Source: Roseomonas xinghualingensis (GTDB lineage: Bacteria > Pseudomonadota > Alphaproteobacteria > Acetobacterales > Acetobacteraceae). Taken from it: a DNA stretch of 64,000 nt. Where the stretch lies: the NCBI RefSeq assembly GCF_025791835.1, contig NZ_JAOXLP010000003.1, forward strand, positions 1 to 64,000, in the 5' to 3' direction. Shown here in pieces: positions 8,311-16,241 of the stretch. The notes under the pieces are model-generated. The model had not been told where the DNA came from, did not search any database, and saw only the letters and a program-made list of their open reading frames with translations. The position numbers and the translations under genes were made by a program. The number at the start of each line of letters is the position of its first letter. The stretch's first letter is position 1.

Positions 8311-9252
8311 CTATCCGATCAGGAAGCACTTCCCGATGGAGGTGCCGAGGCGGCTGTTGCCGTCGATGATCTCCGCCAGCAGTCCCTCCAGATGGCCGTT
8401 CATCAGATAGGCCGGCGTATGCGCCACGCAGCGGCCGCGCAGGGCGCCCGCCAGGCGGCGGCAGGCCACGCGGTCCTCGCCTTCCGACATGGCCAGGATG
8501 CCGAGCAGGTCGTTCACCTCCTCGTAGCAGGCCATGACGGAACGCGGGTGTTCGGGCCGCATCAGCAGCAACTCCACCACGCGGGCCGGGCGCAGGCGCT
8601 CATGGAACAGATGCTGGTAGGCGCGGAGTGCCGAGACGGAGCGCAGCGTGCCCTGCCACTGGGCATAGTTCTCGGCATTCTCCTCGGCACCGGGAGAGAA
8701 GGCCGAGGCGCGGGAGGCGAGGAGGCGGGCCGTGTTGTCCGCGCGCTCCAGCATCGTCCCGAGGCGGCCGAAGCGCCAGGCGTCGTCGCGCAGCATCGTG
8801 TCGGTGGAGGCCCCGTGGAACAGCAGGGCGCGGGAGAGGACCCAATCGTTGAAGCCCATCAGCCGGTCGCCGCCGGCATCGTCGGGATCCAGCTTCCGCA
8901 AGCCGATCCAGGTGTCGTTCACCGCCTCCCACATATCCACCGTCAGCGCCGTGCGCACGGCGCGGGCATTGCTGCGCGCGGCTTCGAAGCAGGAGGCGAC
9001 CGAGGAGGGATTCAACGTGTCCAGGGTGAGCCAGCGCGTCACCTGGACCGGGGTGGGGTCGCCATAGAGCCGCTGGTAATGGGCACCGGTGCCGGTGGCG
9101 GTGAGGAGGCCGGCCCATTCGGCCGCCTCGGTCCCGCGCGGGGCGGCCAGGGCGGCCATGCGCAGCGTCACGTTCAGGGCGCGGGCGACATTGCCCGCGC
9201 GCTCCATGTAGCGCCCGAGCCAGAAGAGGCTGTCCGCCGTGCGTGCCAGCAT
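8311..9252 (-). CDS. alpha-E domain protein (DUF403)
   Basis: A 313-aa all-helical protein that starts MLARTADSLFWLGRYMERA, the signature N-terminus of the alpha-E family. The motif LERADNTARLL occurs mid-protein, and conserved Arg/Glu helices follow. The function is unknown. The family is found next to circularly permuted ATP-grasp and transglutaminase genes and is thought to act with them in making or attaching a peptide-like tag. The ATG (9252-9250) shares one base with the TGA of the upstream ATP-grasp gene, so translation is coupled. An upstream in-frame start would lie entirely inside the ATP-grasp gene and is not credible. Confidence 0.9.
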   Translation of the reverse strand: MLARTADSLFWLGRYMERAGNVARALNVTLRMAALAAPRGTEAAEWAGLLTATGTGAHYQRLYGDPTPVQVTRWLTLDTLNPSSVASCFEAARSNARAVRTALTVDMWEAVNDTWIGLRKLDPDDAGGDRLMGFNDWVLSRALLFHGASTDTMLRDDAWRFGRLGTMLERADNTARLLASRASAFSPGAEENAENYAQWQGTLRSVSALRAYQHLFHERLRPARVVELLLMRPEHPRSVMACYEEVNDLLGILAMSEGEDRVACRRLAGALRGRCVAHTPAYLMNGHLEGLLAEIIDGNSRLGTSIGKCFLIG

Positions 9253-10754
9253 CAGCCCTGCTTCCCCGCCAGATCCTGGGTCATTCCGCCCATGGACTGG
9301 GTCACGCCCCCTGGCCCCATGGACTGAGCCATGGGCGGTGCATCCTGCTCCAGCACCCAGGTGTCCTTGGTGCCCCCGCCCTGGGAGGAGTTCACCACCA
9401 GCGACCCTTCCCGCAGCGCGACGCGGGTGAGGCCGCCGGGCACGATCCGGACCTGGTCCTTCCCGAAGAGGACGAAGGGGCGGAGATCCACATGGCGCGG
9501 CTGCATGCCGGCCTCGCAGAGGGTGGGCACGGTGGAGAGGGCCAGGGTGGGCTGGGCGATATAGTCCCCGGGCCTGGCCCGGATGCGCTCCGCGAAGGTG
9601 GCGCGCTGCTCGGCGGTGCTGTGCGGTCCGACCAGCATGCCATAGCCCCCGGAGCCGCGGGCGAGCTTCACCACCAGCTCCTGCAGATGGTCGAGGACAT
9701 AGGCGCGCTCCTCCGCGCGCTCGCACATATAGGTCGGCACGTTCTGCAGGATCGGCTCCTCGGAGAAGTAGAAGCGGATCATGGCGGGGACGAAGGGATA
9801 GACCGCCTTGTCATCGGCCACCCCGGCGCCCGGGGCATTGGCCAGGGTCACCCGGCCGGCGCGGTAGGCGGCGATCAGTCCGGGCACGCCGAGCATGGAA
9901 TCCGGGCGGAAGGCGAGGGGATCGAGGAACTCGTCGTCTACGCGCCGGTAGATGACATCCACCCTGCGCGGGCCGGCCGTGGTGCGCATGAAGACGGTAT
10001 TGTCCTGCACGAAGAGGTCTGCGCCCTCGACCAGCTCCACCCCCATCTCATCCGCCAGGAAGGAGTGCTCGTAATAGGCGGAGTTGAAGGGCCCCGGGGT
10101 GAGCACGACGACGGTCGCCTCGCCCTGGCAGGCCGGTGGGGCGAGGGACTTCAGGGTCTCCAGCAGCTCCTCGCAATAATGGCTGACAGGCGCGATGCGG
10201 TGGACGCCGCAAAGATCGGGAAAGAGGCGCATCATCGCCTCCCGGTTCTCCAGCATGTAGGAGACGCCGGACGGAACGCGGCAATTATCCTCCAGAACGA
10301 AGAAGTCCTCCGGGCCGGTGCGGACGAGATCGATGCCGGAAATGACGGTGTAGACCCCGCCAGGGGGCGTGAAGCCCTCCATCATCTCGCGGTAGCCCTC
10401 ATTCCCCAGGACCAGCTCGGCGGGGACCAGCCCTTCCTTCAGGATGCGGCGGGGGCCGTAGATATCGGCCAGGAAGGCATTGAGGGCGCGCACGCGCTGT
10501 TCCAGCCCGCGGTGTAGCCTCTCCCACTCCTGGCGGGCGATGACGCGGGGGATCACGTCGAAGGGGATCAGGCGCTCGGGGTCGCCGCCCTGGTTGTAGA
10601 CAGCGAAGGTGACACCGATGCGGCGGAACAGGATTTCCGCCTCGCGCCGCTTGGCCTCAAGCGCCTCGGCCCCGGCGGTCTCGATATAGCGGGCGATTCC
10701 CTCATAGGGCGCGCGGATGGCGCCCTGGTCGTTCATCTCGTCGAAGGCCGGCAC
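9252..10754 (-). CDS. circularly permuted ATP-grasp protein (DUF404/DUF407 type)
   Basis: A 500-aa protein of the circularly permuted ATP-grasp type-2 family, which presumably forms peptide bonds at the expense of ATP. Characteristic stretches are LIPFDVIPRVI, FNAFLADIYG-like RALNAFLADIYG, EDNCRVPSGVSYMLENR near residues 155-171, VVVLTPGPFNSAYYEH, VDVIYRRVDDEFLDPL, and the nucleotide-binding KLARGSGGYGMLVGP. The C-terminus is low-complexity, rich in Met, Gly and Gln. A GTG start at 10754 is chosen because ACGGAGGACAGG precedes it; ATG at 10736 is an alternative. It is the first gene of the three-gene Anbu cluster. Confidence 0.9.
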   Translation of the reverse strand: MPAFDEMNDQGAIRAPYEGIARYIETAGAEALEAKRREAEILFRRIGVTFAVYNQGGDPERLIPFDVIPRVIARQEWERLHRGLEQRVRALNAFLADIYGPRRILKEGLVPAELVLGNEGYREMMEGFTPPGGVYTVISGIDLVRTGPEDFFVLEDNCRVPSGVSYMLENREAMMRLFPDLCGVHRIAPVSHYCEELLETLKSLAPPACQGEATVVVLTPGPFNSAYYEHSFLADEMGVELVEGADLFVQDNTVFMRTTAGPRRVDVIYRRVDDEFLDPLAFRPDSMLGVPGLIAAYRAGRVTLANAPGAGVADDKAVYPFVPAMIRFYFSEEPILQNVPTYMCERAEERAYVLDHLQELVVKLARGSGGYGMLVGPHSTAEQRATFAERIRARPGDYIAQPTLALSTVPTLCEAGMQPRHVDLRPFVLFGKDQVRIVPGGLTRVALREGSLVVNSSQGGGTKDTWVLEQDAPPMAQSMGPGGVTQSMGGMTQDLAGKQG

Positions 10755-10959
10755 CCTGTCCTCCGTTTGGTGCGGCCGGGAGGGGCCGCCACGTCATCGT
10801 CGCAGCAAGTCGCGTGCCGGGCGAGAGGGCGGGCGCATCGCCTTGTGGCCGCTTTGGATGGAAGACGCACGGACAGCGAAATTTGTTGCCTGCAGGGAAC
10901 GAGGTGATGCGCCGGGGACACGCTAGGAAAGGGCGTGACTCACCTCCGGGATTCGACGC

Positions 10960-10988
10960 TTGCGAAGAATGTTCATGTTTTGTTCATA
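10960..10988 (+). promoter_or_regulatory. putative sigma-70 promoter enclosing an SOS box
   Basis: TTGCGA (10960-10965), a 17-base spacer, and TTCATA (10983-10988). The LexA-type box fills the spacer and the start of the -10. A transcript starting 7-8 bases after the -10 would begin at about 10996, exactly the ATG of the 43-codon ORF, implying a leaderless mRNA. Confidence 0.5.
10971..10985 (+). promoter_or_regulatory. LexA (SOS) box, alphaproteobacterial type
   Basis: GTTCATGTTTTGTTC is a perfect GTTC-N7-GTTC match to the LexA operator known from alphaproteobacteria such as Caulobacter, Rhizobium and Rhodobacter. The AT-rich spacer stands out against the local GC content. It lies 11 bases before the ATG of a small membrane ORF. 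Confidence 0.75.
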
Positions 10989-10995
10989 TGTGCCC

Positions 10996-11127
10996 ATGCG
11001 ATACATCCATGCGGCAACCCGCCCGATCATCCCCAATGATGCCGTCCGCGAAGCGATGCTGGCCTTTGTTTTCGCCTTCCCGGCCTTCTGGGCCCTGGGA
11101 GAAGTGCTGGTGGCCTTCGGTTCCTGA
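10996..11127 (+). CDS. putative SOS-induced 43-aa single-span membrane protein
   Basis: Not a recognised family. The frame has a short N-terminal part with basic and acidic residues (MRYIHAATRPIIPNDAVREA). One hydrophobic helix of about 22 residues follows, with FVFAFPAFWALG at its centre, ending VLVAFGS. Third codon positions are about 74% G or C, reasonable for a gene here. There is no ribosome binding site, but the predicted transcription start coincides with the ATG, so leaderless translation is likely. Size, topology and SOS control recall SidA, the 29-aa SOS cell-division inhibitor of Caulobacter, though no sequence similarity is claimed. The alkA-like gene converges 25 bases downstream. 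Confidence 0.5.
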   Translation: MRYIHAATRPIIPNDAVREAMLAFVFAFPAFWALGEVLVAFGS

Positions 11128-11152
11128 GCGATTGTTCCTGAGGGGCGGCGGC

Positions 11153-11803
11153 TCAGCCGTCATCCTCCGGATCGGCGCCGGGGCGGCCGGTGGCATGGCG
11201 CCAGTGGTGCCAGAGCAGACGCGCCGCGATGGAACGCCAGGGGCGCCATTGTTCCGCCAGCACCGCCAGGGTGCGCGGCGTGGGGCGGGATGGCAGTCCA
11301 CGCAGATGTGCCAGGGCAGCGGCAAGGGCGAGGTCGCCCTCGGGGAAGATATCCGGCCGACCCTCCGCGAAGAGGAGATGGACCTGGGCTGTCCAGCGGC
11401 CCAGGCCGCGCACGGCGGAAAGATGGGCGATGGCCTCCTCGTCCTCCATGGAGGGCAGGGCATCCAGGCGCAGCCTTCCCTCCAATATCGCGGCGGCCAG
11501 GCTGCGGGCATGGGCCGCCTTGGGCCGGGAGAGGCCAGCCAGGCGGCAAAGTTCCGCATCATCCAGCGCCAGGAGACCGGCAGGCTCCAGCGCTCCCGGC
11601 AAGGCTCGAAGCCGGCCCCAGATGGCGCCGGCGGCACGATTGCTGATCTGCTGACCGCAAATGGTACGGAGAAGGCCCGGAAAGCCTGGCGGACGGCTGC
11701 GCCAGGGTAGCGGCCCGGCCCTGTCGAGCACGCCATGCAGTGCCGGATCGGCCAGGGCGAGGGTGGCAAGGCCGCGTTCGGCCCATTCCGGACTTGTCTG
11801 CAT
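11153..11803 (-). CDS. DNA-3-methyladenine glycosylase II (AlkA-type)
   Basis: A 216-aa HhH-GPD-superfamily glycosylase that would excise alkylated bases in base-excision repair. Visible marks are LRTICGQQISNRAAGAIWGRL (QQIS helix), LSRPKAAHARSLAAAI, the helix-hairpin-helix LSAVRGLGRWTAQVHLLF, and the GPD loop with catalytic Asp in PDIFPEGDLAL. It is the short bacterial form, lacking the N-terminal domain of E. coli AlkA. The ATG at 11803 gives the family's usual length. Longer in-frame starts (for example 11932) add a low-complexity Pro/Arg tract. It faces the SOS-controlled mini-ORF; no SOS box is seen at its own start. Confidence 0.85.
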   Translation of the reverse strand: MQTSPEWAERGLATLALADPALHGVLDRAGPLPWRSRPPGFPGLLRTICGQQISNRAAGAIWGRLRALPGALEPAGLLALDDAELCRLAGLSRPKAAHARSLAAAILEGRLRLDALPSMEDEEAIAHLSAVRGLGRWTAQVHLLFAEGRPDIFPEGDLALAAALAHLRGLPSRPTPRTLAVLAEQWRPWRSIAARLLWHHWRHATGRPGADPEDDG

Positions 11804-12005
11804 CAGGAGAGGAGGGGTGAACGGCGGCGGGAGGCGCGACAAGGGGGGATGCGAACCATCCCGCCGCCGTTTCTCCGGCAATGCCCGGGGATTTGGGGGG
11901 AAGGGCATCGCCGTTGGGTCAGATTTGGCCATCCCCCACGGCCGATCCAACCCGCAATTCCGGAATGGTGAAACGGCGCGCAACGCGGGGCACTCTTGAC
12001 ATGGA

Positions 12006-12057
12006 ATGTAACAAGCTTCCCCCGCGACATTGGTCAGGCCTGCTCTATGTAACAAGC
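12006..12057 (+). promoter_or_regulatory. direct repeat ATGTAACAAGC, possible response-regulator sites
   Basis: The 11-mer ATGTAACAAGC occurs at 12006-12016 and again at 12047-12057, 41 bp apart. The second copy abuts the ATG of the response regulator. OmpR-class regulators bind direct repeats with GTAACA-like cores, so autoregulation is plausible. No Shine-Dalgarno sequence is visible before the ATG at 12058. Confidence 0.45.
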
Positions 12058-12777
12058 ATGGAACCCGCCCCGCACATCCTCGTCGTCGATGACGACCGCG
12101 AGATCCGCGAATTGCTGGCCCGCTTCCTGGAGAAGCAGGGCTTTCGCGTGACCACCGCCCGGGAGGCGCGGGAGGCGCGGCGGGTCTGGCCGCTGGGGCG
12201 ATACCACATCGTGATCCTGGACCTGATGATGCCAGGGGAATCCGGGCTGGATTTCGCCCGCTGGCTGCGCAGCCAGTCGGATGTGCCGATCGTCATGCTC
12301 ACCGCCATGGGAGAGGAGACGGACCGCATCGTCGGGCTGGAGCTGGGCGCGGATGACTATGTGGCCAAGCCCTTCAACCCGCGCGAACTGCTGGCGCGCA
12401 TCCGGGCTGTGATGCGCCGTGCCCATGGCGAGGGGCAGCGGAGGGACCCGCTGCCGAGCGCCATCCGCTTCGGCGGCTGGACGCTGGAGCCACAGCGGCG
12501 CCGGCTGCTGAACCCGGATGGGGCTGAGGTCTCGCTCACCGGCGGCGAGTACGAGCTGCTGACCGTTCTGGTGGAGCGCCCGAATCGTGTCCTGACGCGC
12601 GACATGCTGATGGACCTGCTGCGCGGCCGGCAGGCGGGTCCCTTCGACCGGGCGATCGACGTGGCGGTGTCCCGTCTGCGGCGCAAGCTGGAGGATGACG
12701 GGCGCAATCCCAGCCTTATCAAGACCGTGCGCGGCGGCGGCTATGTGCTCGCGGCCGATGTGGAGCGGGCGGCCTAG
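12058..12777 (+). CDS. OmpR-family response regulator
   Basis: A 239-aa two-component regulator. The receiver domain covers residues 5-120 with acidic pocket D11-D13, phospho-acceptor D55 (VILDLMMPG), the switch Thr in MLTAMGEE and K in YVAKPFNPREL. The C-terminal winged-helix DNA-binding domain covers about 135-232 and ends RRKLEDDGRNPSLIKTVRGG. The start at 12058 begins directly at the receiver; earlier in-frame ATGs would add 20-60 residues of poor quality. The histidine kinase follows after 26 bases. Pairing and order are OmpR/EnvZ-like; the input signal is unknown. Confidence 0.93.
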   Translation: MEPAPHILVVDDDREIRELLARFLEKQGFRVTTAREAREARRVWPLGRYHIVILDLMMPGESGLDFARWLRSQSDVPIVMLTAMGEETDRIVGLELGADDYVAKPFNPRELLARIRAVMRRAHGEGQRRDPLPSAIRFGGWTLEPQRRRLLNPDGAEVSLTGGEYELLTVLVERPNRVLTRDMLMDLLRGRQAGPFDRAIDVAVSRLRRKLEDDGRNPSLIKTVRGGGYVLAADVERAA

Positions 12778-12803
12778 CGCCGCTCCTTGAGAAAGGCACC
12801 CCT

Positions 12804-14150
12804 ATGAAGGCGCTGCTGCGCCGCGTGCTGCCGGCCAGCCTGGCGGCGCGCACGGCACTGTTCCTGGTGCTCGCGCTGATGGCGGTGCAGGCGGCCGGGC
12901 TCACCATCCACGCACTGGACCGCGTGGACCTTCAGCGCGCGGCGACGGAGCGCGAGATGTCGGCGCGTACCTTCGCCCTGTGGCGCGCGATGAGCGTGAC
13001 CTCGCCGGAGCGGCGCAGCTCGATCCTGGCGGAGTTGGAACTGCCATCGGGGCTGGAGGCCTCGGTGGATGACGAGCCGGCGGTGCGGATGGGAATGCTC
13101 CCGGCGCCGCCCCCGGTGCTGCGCATGATCCGGCCCGAGATCCTGCTGGGTGGCCCGCCGCGGCTGCGCCCGCGGGAAATCCAGGCCGGGATGCGCTTCA
13201 CCACGCTCTATGTCTCGATGCGGCTGCCCGAGGGCACGCAATGGCTGAATCTGCAGATCCATATCCCGCCGATGCGGCCCTGGCATTCCGAGACCTTCCT
13301 CGCCGCCTTCGTCCTGATGACGGCGATGGCGGCGCTGCTCATCATCTGGGCCACGCGGCGGCTGACGAGGCCAGTGAGCGACTTGGCGAAGGCCGCCAAT
13401 GCGCTGGGGCGCGACGTGAACGCGCCGCCCCTGCCAGAGGACGGGCCGCGCGAGGTGGCGACCGCCGCTCGTGCCTTCAACACCATGGCCGAGCGCATCC
13501 GGCGCTTTGTCGGCGACCGCACGCAGATGCTGGCCGCGATCGGGCATGACCTGCGCACGCCGATCACCCGGCTGAAGCTGCGGGCCGAGTTCATGGAGGA
13601 TGACGAGCAGCGGGCGAAGATGCTGGCCGACCTTGAGGAGATGGAGGCGATGGTGACTGCCACCCTCGCCTTCGCAAGGGATGACGCGGCGGCCGAGCCA
13701 TCGGTGCCGCTGGATCTGGCGGCCCTGTGCCGCACGGTGCTGGACGAGGCGGCGGATGCGCGGCCCGATGCCGCGCCCGAGGCCTTCTCCTACCAGGGGC
13801 CAGAGCGGCTGACGGTGCGCGGCCGGCCGATCGCGCTGAAGCGGGCCTTGGCCAATCTCGTGGCCAATGCCGCGAATTATGGCAGTGCGGCGCGGGTGAC
13901 GCTGCTGCAGCCGCAGGTCGGCCAGATCCAGCTGCGCATCGATGACGACGGGCCGGGCATCCCGGATGACAGCCACGATGCGGTCTTCCAGCCCTTCCGG
14001 CGTCTGGAGGGGAGCCGCAACCGGGAAACCGGCGGGGTCGGGCTTGGCCTGCCGATCGCGCGCAACATCCTCCGTGCGCATGGCGGCGACGTGACCCTGC
14101 AGAACCGGCCGGGCGGCGGGCTGACCGCGGTGGTGACGCTGCCGGCCTGA
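12804..14150 (+). CDS. EnvZ-like sensor histidine kinase
   Basis: A 448-aa inner-membrane kinase. A first membrane helix at about 12-33 is followed by a roughly 130-residue periplasmic region containing a Pro-rich segment. A second helix at about 168-188 leads to a HAMP linker (TRRLTRPVSDLAKAANALG). The H-box IGHDLRTPITRLKLRAE has phosphorylated H248. The ATPase domain follows, with N-box NLVANAANYG, DDDGPGIPDD, and GVGLGLPIARNILRAHGG. GAGAAAGG-type spacing upstream supports the start. It is partner of the response regulator 26 bases upstream. Its stop lies one base from the convergent TSUP gene. Confidence 0.93.
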   Translation: MKALLRRVLPASLAARTALFLVLALMAVQAAGLTIHALDRVDLQRAATEREMSARTFALWRAMSVTSPERRSSILAELELPSGLEASVDDEPAVRMGMLPAPPPVLRMIRPEILLGGPPRLRPREIQAGMRFTTLYVSMRLPEGTQWLNLQIHIPPMRPWHSETFLAAFVLMTAMAALLIIWATRRLTRPVSDLAKAANALGRDVNAPPLPEDGPREVATAARAFNTMAERIRRFVGDRTQMLAAIGHDLRTPITRLKLRAEFMEDDEQRAKMLADLEEMEAMVTATLAFARDDAAAEPSVPLDLAALCRTVLDEAADARPDAAPEAFSYQGPERLTVRGRPIALKRALANLVANAANYGSAARVTLLQPQVGQIQLRIDDDGPGIPDDSHDAVFQPFRRLEGSRNRETGGVGLGLPIARNILRAHGGDVTLQNRPGGGLTAVVTLPA

Positions 14151-14151
14151 T

Positions 14152-14901
14152 TCAGCGGTCCCAGAGGGGCAGGCCGAGCAAGGCCGAGGCCGCGATCAGG
14201 AGGAAGCAGGCGCGGCGGAAGTTCGCCTCGCTGGCCAGGCCGAAGAGCCGGGCGCCGCCCCAGACACCCAGTGCGTAGATCGGGGCGATCAGCGCGGCGA
14301 GCAGCAGAACGCCTGGGTTCAGCAGCCCGCCCAGCAGGTAGGTGGCGGCGCTGATGACCCCGTTGGCGGCGAAGAAGAGCATGAGATTCGCCCGCACCCG
14401 CGCCGCCGGGATGGCACCGCCCAGCCAATAGGCGACCACGGGCGGTCCCCCGAGCTGGGCCGCGCCCGAGAGCAGGCCCGAGGTGGCGCCCACCCCCATG
14501 GAAAGCGGCAAGGCCGGGCGCCCATGATAGCGCCAGCCCGAGGCGAGCAGCGCCAGCATGGCGAAGGCCGTGAGGCAGACACCCCAGCGCAGGGTCACCG
14601 GATCCATCTGAAGGAGCAGCCAGGCCCCTGCCGGCACGCCGAGAATGGCGCCGCCCAGGAGGGAGGCGACCTGGCCTCGGTCTGCCCCGCGCCAGGCGGC
14701 GGGGATCAGCGGCAAGGTGGTGAGATTGTCCACCAGCATCAGCAGCGGGGCGGCGAGGCGCGGCCCAAGGGTGGCACTGGTCAGGGGGATGAAGATCAGC
14801 GCCGAGCCGAAGCCGGAGAAACCGCGGGCCAGCCCGGCGAGGAAGGCGACGGCGAGAGTGGCGACCAGCTGCGGCGCGGGAGGAAGTTCGGACAGGGGCA
14901 T
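14152..14901 (-). CDS. TSUP/TauE-SafE family membrane transporter
   Basis: A 249-aa, strongly hydrophobic protein with about eight predicted helices and the family's duplicated glycine-rich opening, seen as FLAGLARGFSGFGSALIF and GVGATSGLLSGAAQLGGPPV. TSUP proteins export sulfite, sulfoacetate or other organosulfur anions; the substrate here is unknown. The ATG at 14901 starts directly before the first helix. A longer frame back to 15021 is Arg/Ser/Pro-rich and unlikely. It lies 46 bases after the DUF6065-like gene on the same strand. Confidence 0.88.
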   Translation of the reverse strand: MPLSELPPAPQLVATLAVAFLAGLARGFSGFGSALIFIPLTSATLGPRLAAPLLMLVDNLTTLPLIPAAWRGADRGQVASLLGGAILGVPAGAWLLLQMDPVTLRWGVCLTAFAMLALLASGWRYHGRPALPLSMGVGATSGLLSGAAQLGGPPVVAYWLGGAIPAARVRANLMLFFAANGVISAATYLLGGLLNPGVLLLAALIAPIYALGVWGGARLFGLASEANFRRACFLLIAASALLGLPLWDR

Positions 14902-14947
14902 GGATGGGCCGTAGCCTCGGCCCGCGCCAGCCCCCTGTCCAGGCCGG

Positions 14948-15694
14948 TCAGGCTGGCTTGAAGGGCTTCGGGCGGATGCGGGTGAGATGGTCCTCCGCCG
15001 CTGCGTCCTCGATCTGGCCACGGTGGTAGCCGCGCTGCCAGCCCTGGGCGCGGGCTTCGCTGCCTGGCTCCTTCAGCCCGGCGTTGAAGGCACTGCGCGA
15101 GGCACTCCAGGCCTGATGGGCCTCGGCCAGGGCAGGGGCGTCGGCGATGGGGCGGATCTCGGGCTGTACCCGGGCGATCAGGTCGCGCGGGATGGGGAAG
15201 AGGAAGCAGATCGGCTCGCCCGGGGCGAAGCGCACCGGATGGCGCGGGCGGGTGAAGCGCCAGTTCATGGTGAAGGTGGCGGGGGACCAGTCGGTCTCTA
15301 CGATGCCGGTCAGGGGCGCGATGCCGTCCTTGGCCGCATTGGGCGGCCCCGAGACCCAGAGGCTGATGCCGGGATCGGTGCGGAACAGCAGATCGATGTG
15401 GAAGGTGAGCACCCCCGCGCCGAAATGGCTCGCCGGGCTGGGACGTCCCGGCGTTTCCGTGCGGATGGTGATGTCGCCGGGGGCGCTGCCGCCGTTCCAC
15501 CAAGCCTCGAAGCCGGCTTCGCCCACCACCTCCCAGCCATGGGCATTGGCGATGGTCAGGGGCAGACAGCGATTGGCGAAGCCCTGTGGCGTGGCATCCA
15601 TCCAGGCCCGGCGCCCGGAGGAGGGGCGCAGGGCCGGCGCGCCGGGGCCCAGCGTATGAGCCGTCAGCCGGGTGGGGGGCACGTCATCCGGCAT
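14948..15694 (-). CDS. DUF6065-like protein
   Basis: A 248-aa protein without signal peptide or membrane span. RRAWMDATPQGFANRCLPL followed by TIANAHGWEV, then WNGG and FHIDLLFRTDPGISLWVSGPPN, look like the DUF6065 family as I remember it; the family name is from memory. The middle is beta-rich and the C-terminus is helical and charged. Biochemical function is unknown, although relatives occur near oxygenase genes. The next gene in the direction of transcription is a TSUP exporter, and a small secreted protein lies 7 bases upstream, so a three-gene unit is possible. Confidence 0.7.
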   Translation of the reverse strand: MPDDVPPTRLTAHTLGPGAPALRPSSGRRAWMDATPQGFANRCLPLTIANAHGWEVVGEAGFEAWWNGGSAPGDITIRTETPGRPSPASHFGAGVLTFHIDLLFRTDPGISLWVSGPPNAAKDGIAPLTGIVETDWSPATFTMNWRFTRPRHPVRFAPGEPICFLFPIPRDLIARVQPEIRPIADAPALAEAHQAWSASRSAFNAGLKEPGSEARAQGWQRGYHRGQIEDAAAEDHLTRIRPKPFKPA

Positions 15695-15701
15695 GGCCGG
15701 A

Positions 15702-16163
15702 TCAGGGCGCCGTGGTGCAGCGCTTCAGCGGGCTCGGGAATTCGGCGCAGTCGGGAAAGACAATCTCGTTCGGGCCGCGCCGCTCGACCCGCAGGTTGTT
15801 CGGGTTGGCGCAGCCGAAGGCGCTGTCAGGTGGGAGGCGGCCGCCGAGCGGGGCAATGGAGGCCGCGGCGGGGGCAAGGCGGAACTCAACGCTGTCCGGG
15901 CCGCCGGCCACCGTCTCGATCAGGCGCTGGCGGTAGGGGACCTCCAGCAGCGAGACGCGCATGATGACGTCCCGGGTGAAGATGACAGTGGGCTGGGCGG
16001 CGCAGCTGGCGCCCTCGGTTTCGGTGGCGGGAAAGATGCCGCCGGTCCAGGAACCGAACAGCCATGAATGAGGCGCGGCCTGGGGCTGCTGTTGCGCATC
16101 CGCTGCCGCCAGCGGAGCGGCCAGCGCCGCGACCAAAATCCACTTCGCCCAGCTTCGCCGCAT
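15702..16163 (-). CDS. secreted hypothetical protein, 153 aa
   Basis: I do not recognise the family. It has a clear Sec signal peptide (MRRSWAKWILVAALAAPLAA, likely cut after ADA at about residue 23). The mature part is about 130 residues with four Cys (in GASCAAQ, AFGCANP, PDCAEF and KRCTT), which may form two disulfides in the periplasm. It begins with an SWLFGSWTGGIFP motif that resembles small lipocalin-like or avidin-like periplasmic proteins, which is only a hint. It lies 7 bases upstream of the DUF6065-like gene. Confidence 0.8.
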   Translation of the reverse strand: MRRSWAKWILVAALAAPLAAADAQQQPQAAPHSWLFGSWTGGIFPATETEGASCAAQPTVIFTRDVIMRVSLLEVPYRQRLIETVAGGPDSVEFRLAPAAASIAPLGGRLPPDSAFGCANPNNLRVERRGPNEIVFPDCAEFPSPLKRCTTAP

Positions 16164-16241
16164 GTTACGTCCCTCAGACCCGGAATTGGCTGGCAGATAA
16201 ACGGGAGGACGAAGCGCCTGTCCACCCCGTCCAGGACCGTT

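Noticed and set aside
11996..12001. TTGACA as the -35 of the response-regulator gene
   Set aside because: At 16-18 bases downstream the sequence is CCCCCG-like with no -10 resemblance, so the hexamer is probably coincidental.
14152..16163. A biosynthetic gene cluster around the DUF6065-like protein
   Set aside because: No halogenase, oxygenase, NRPS/PKS or RiPP genes lie nearby. The neighbours are a TSUP exporter and a small secreted protein.
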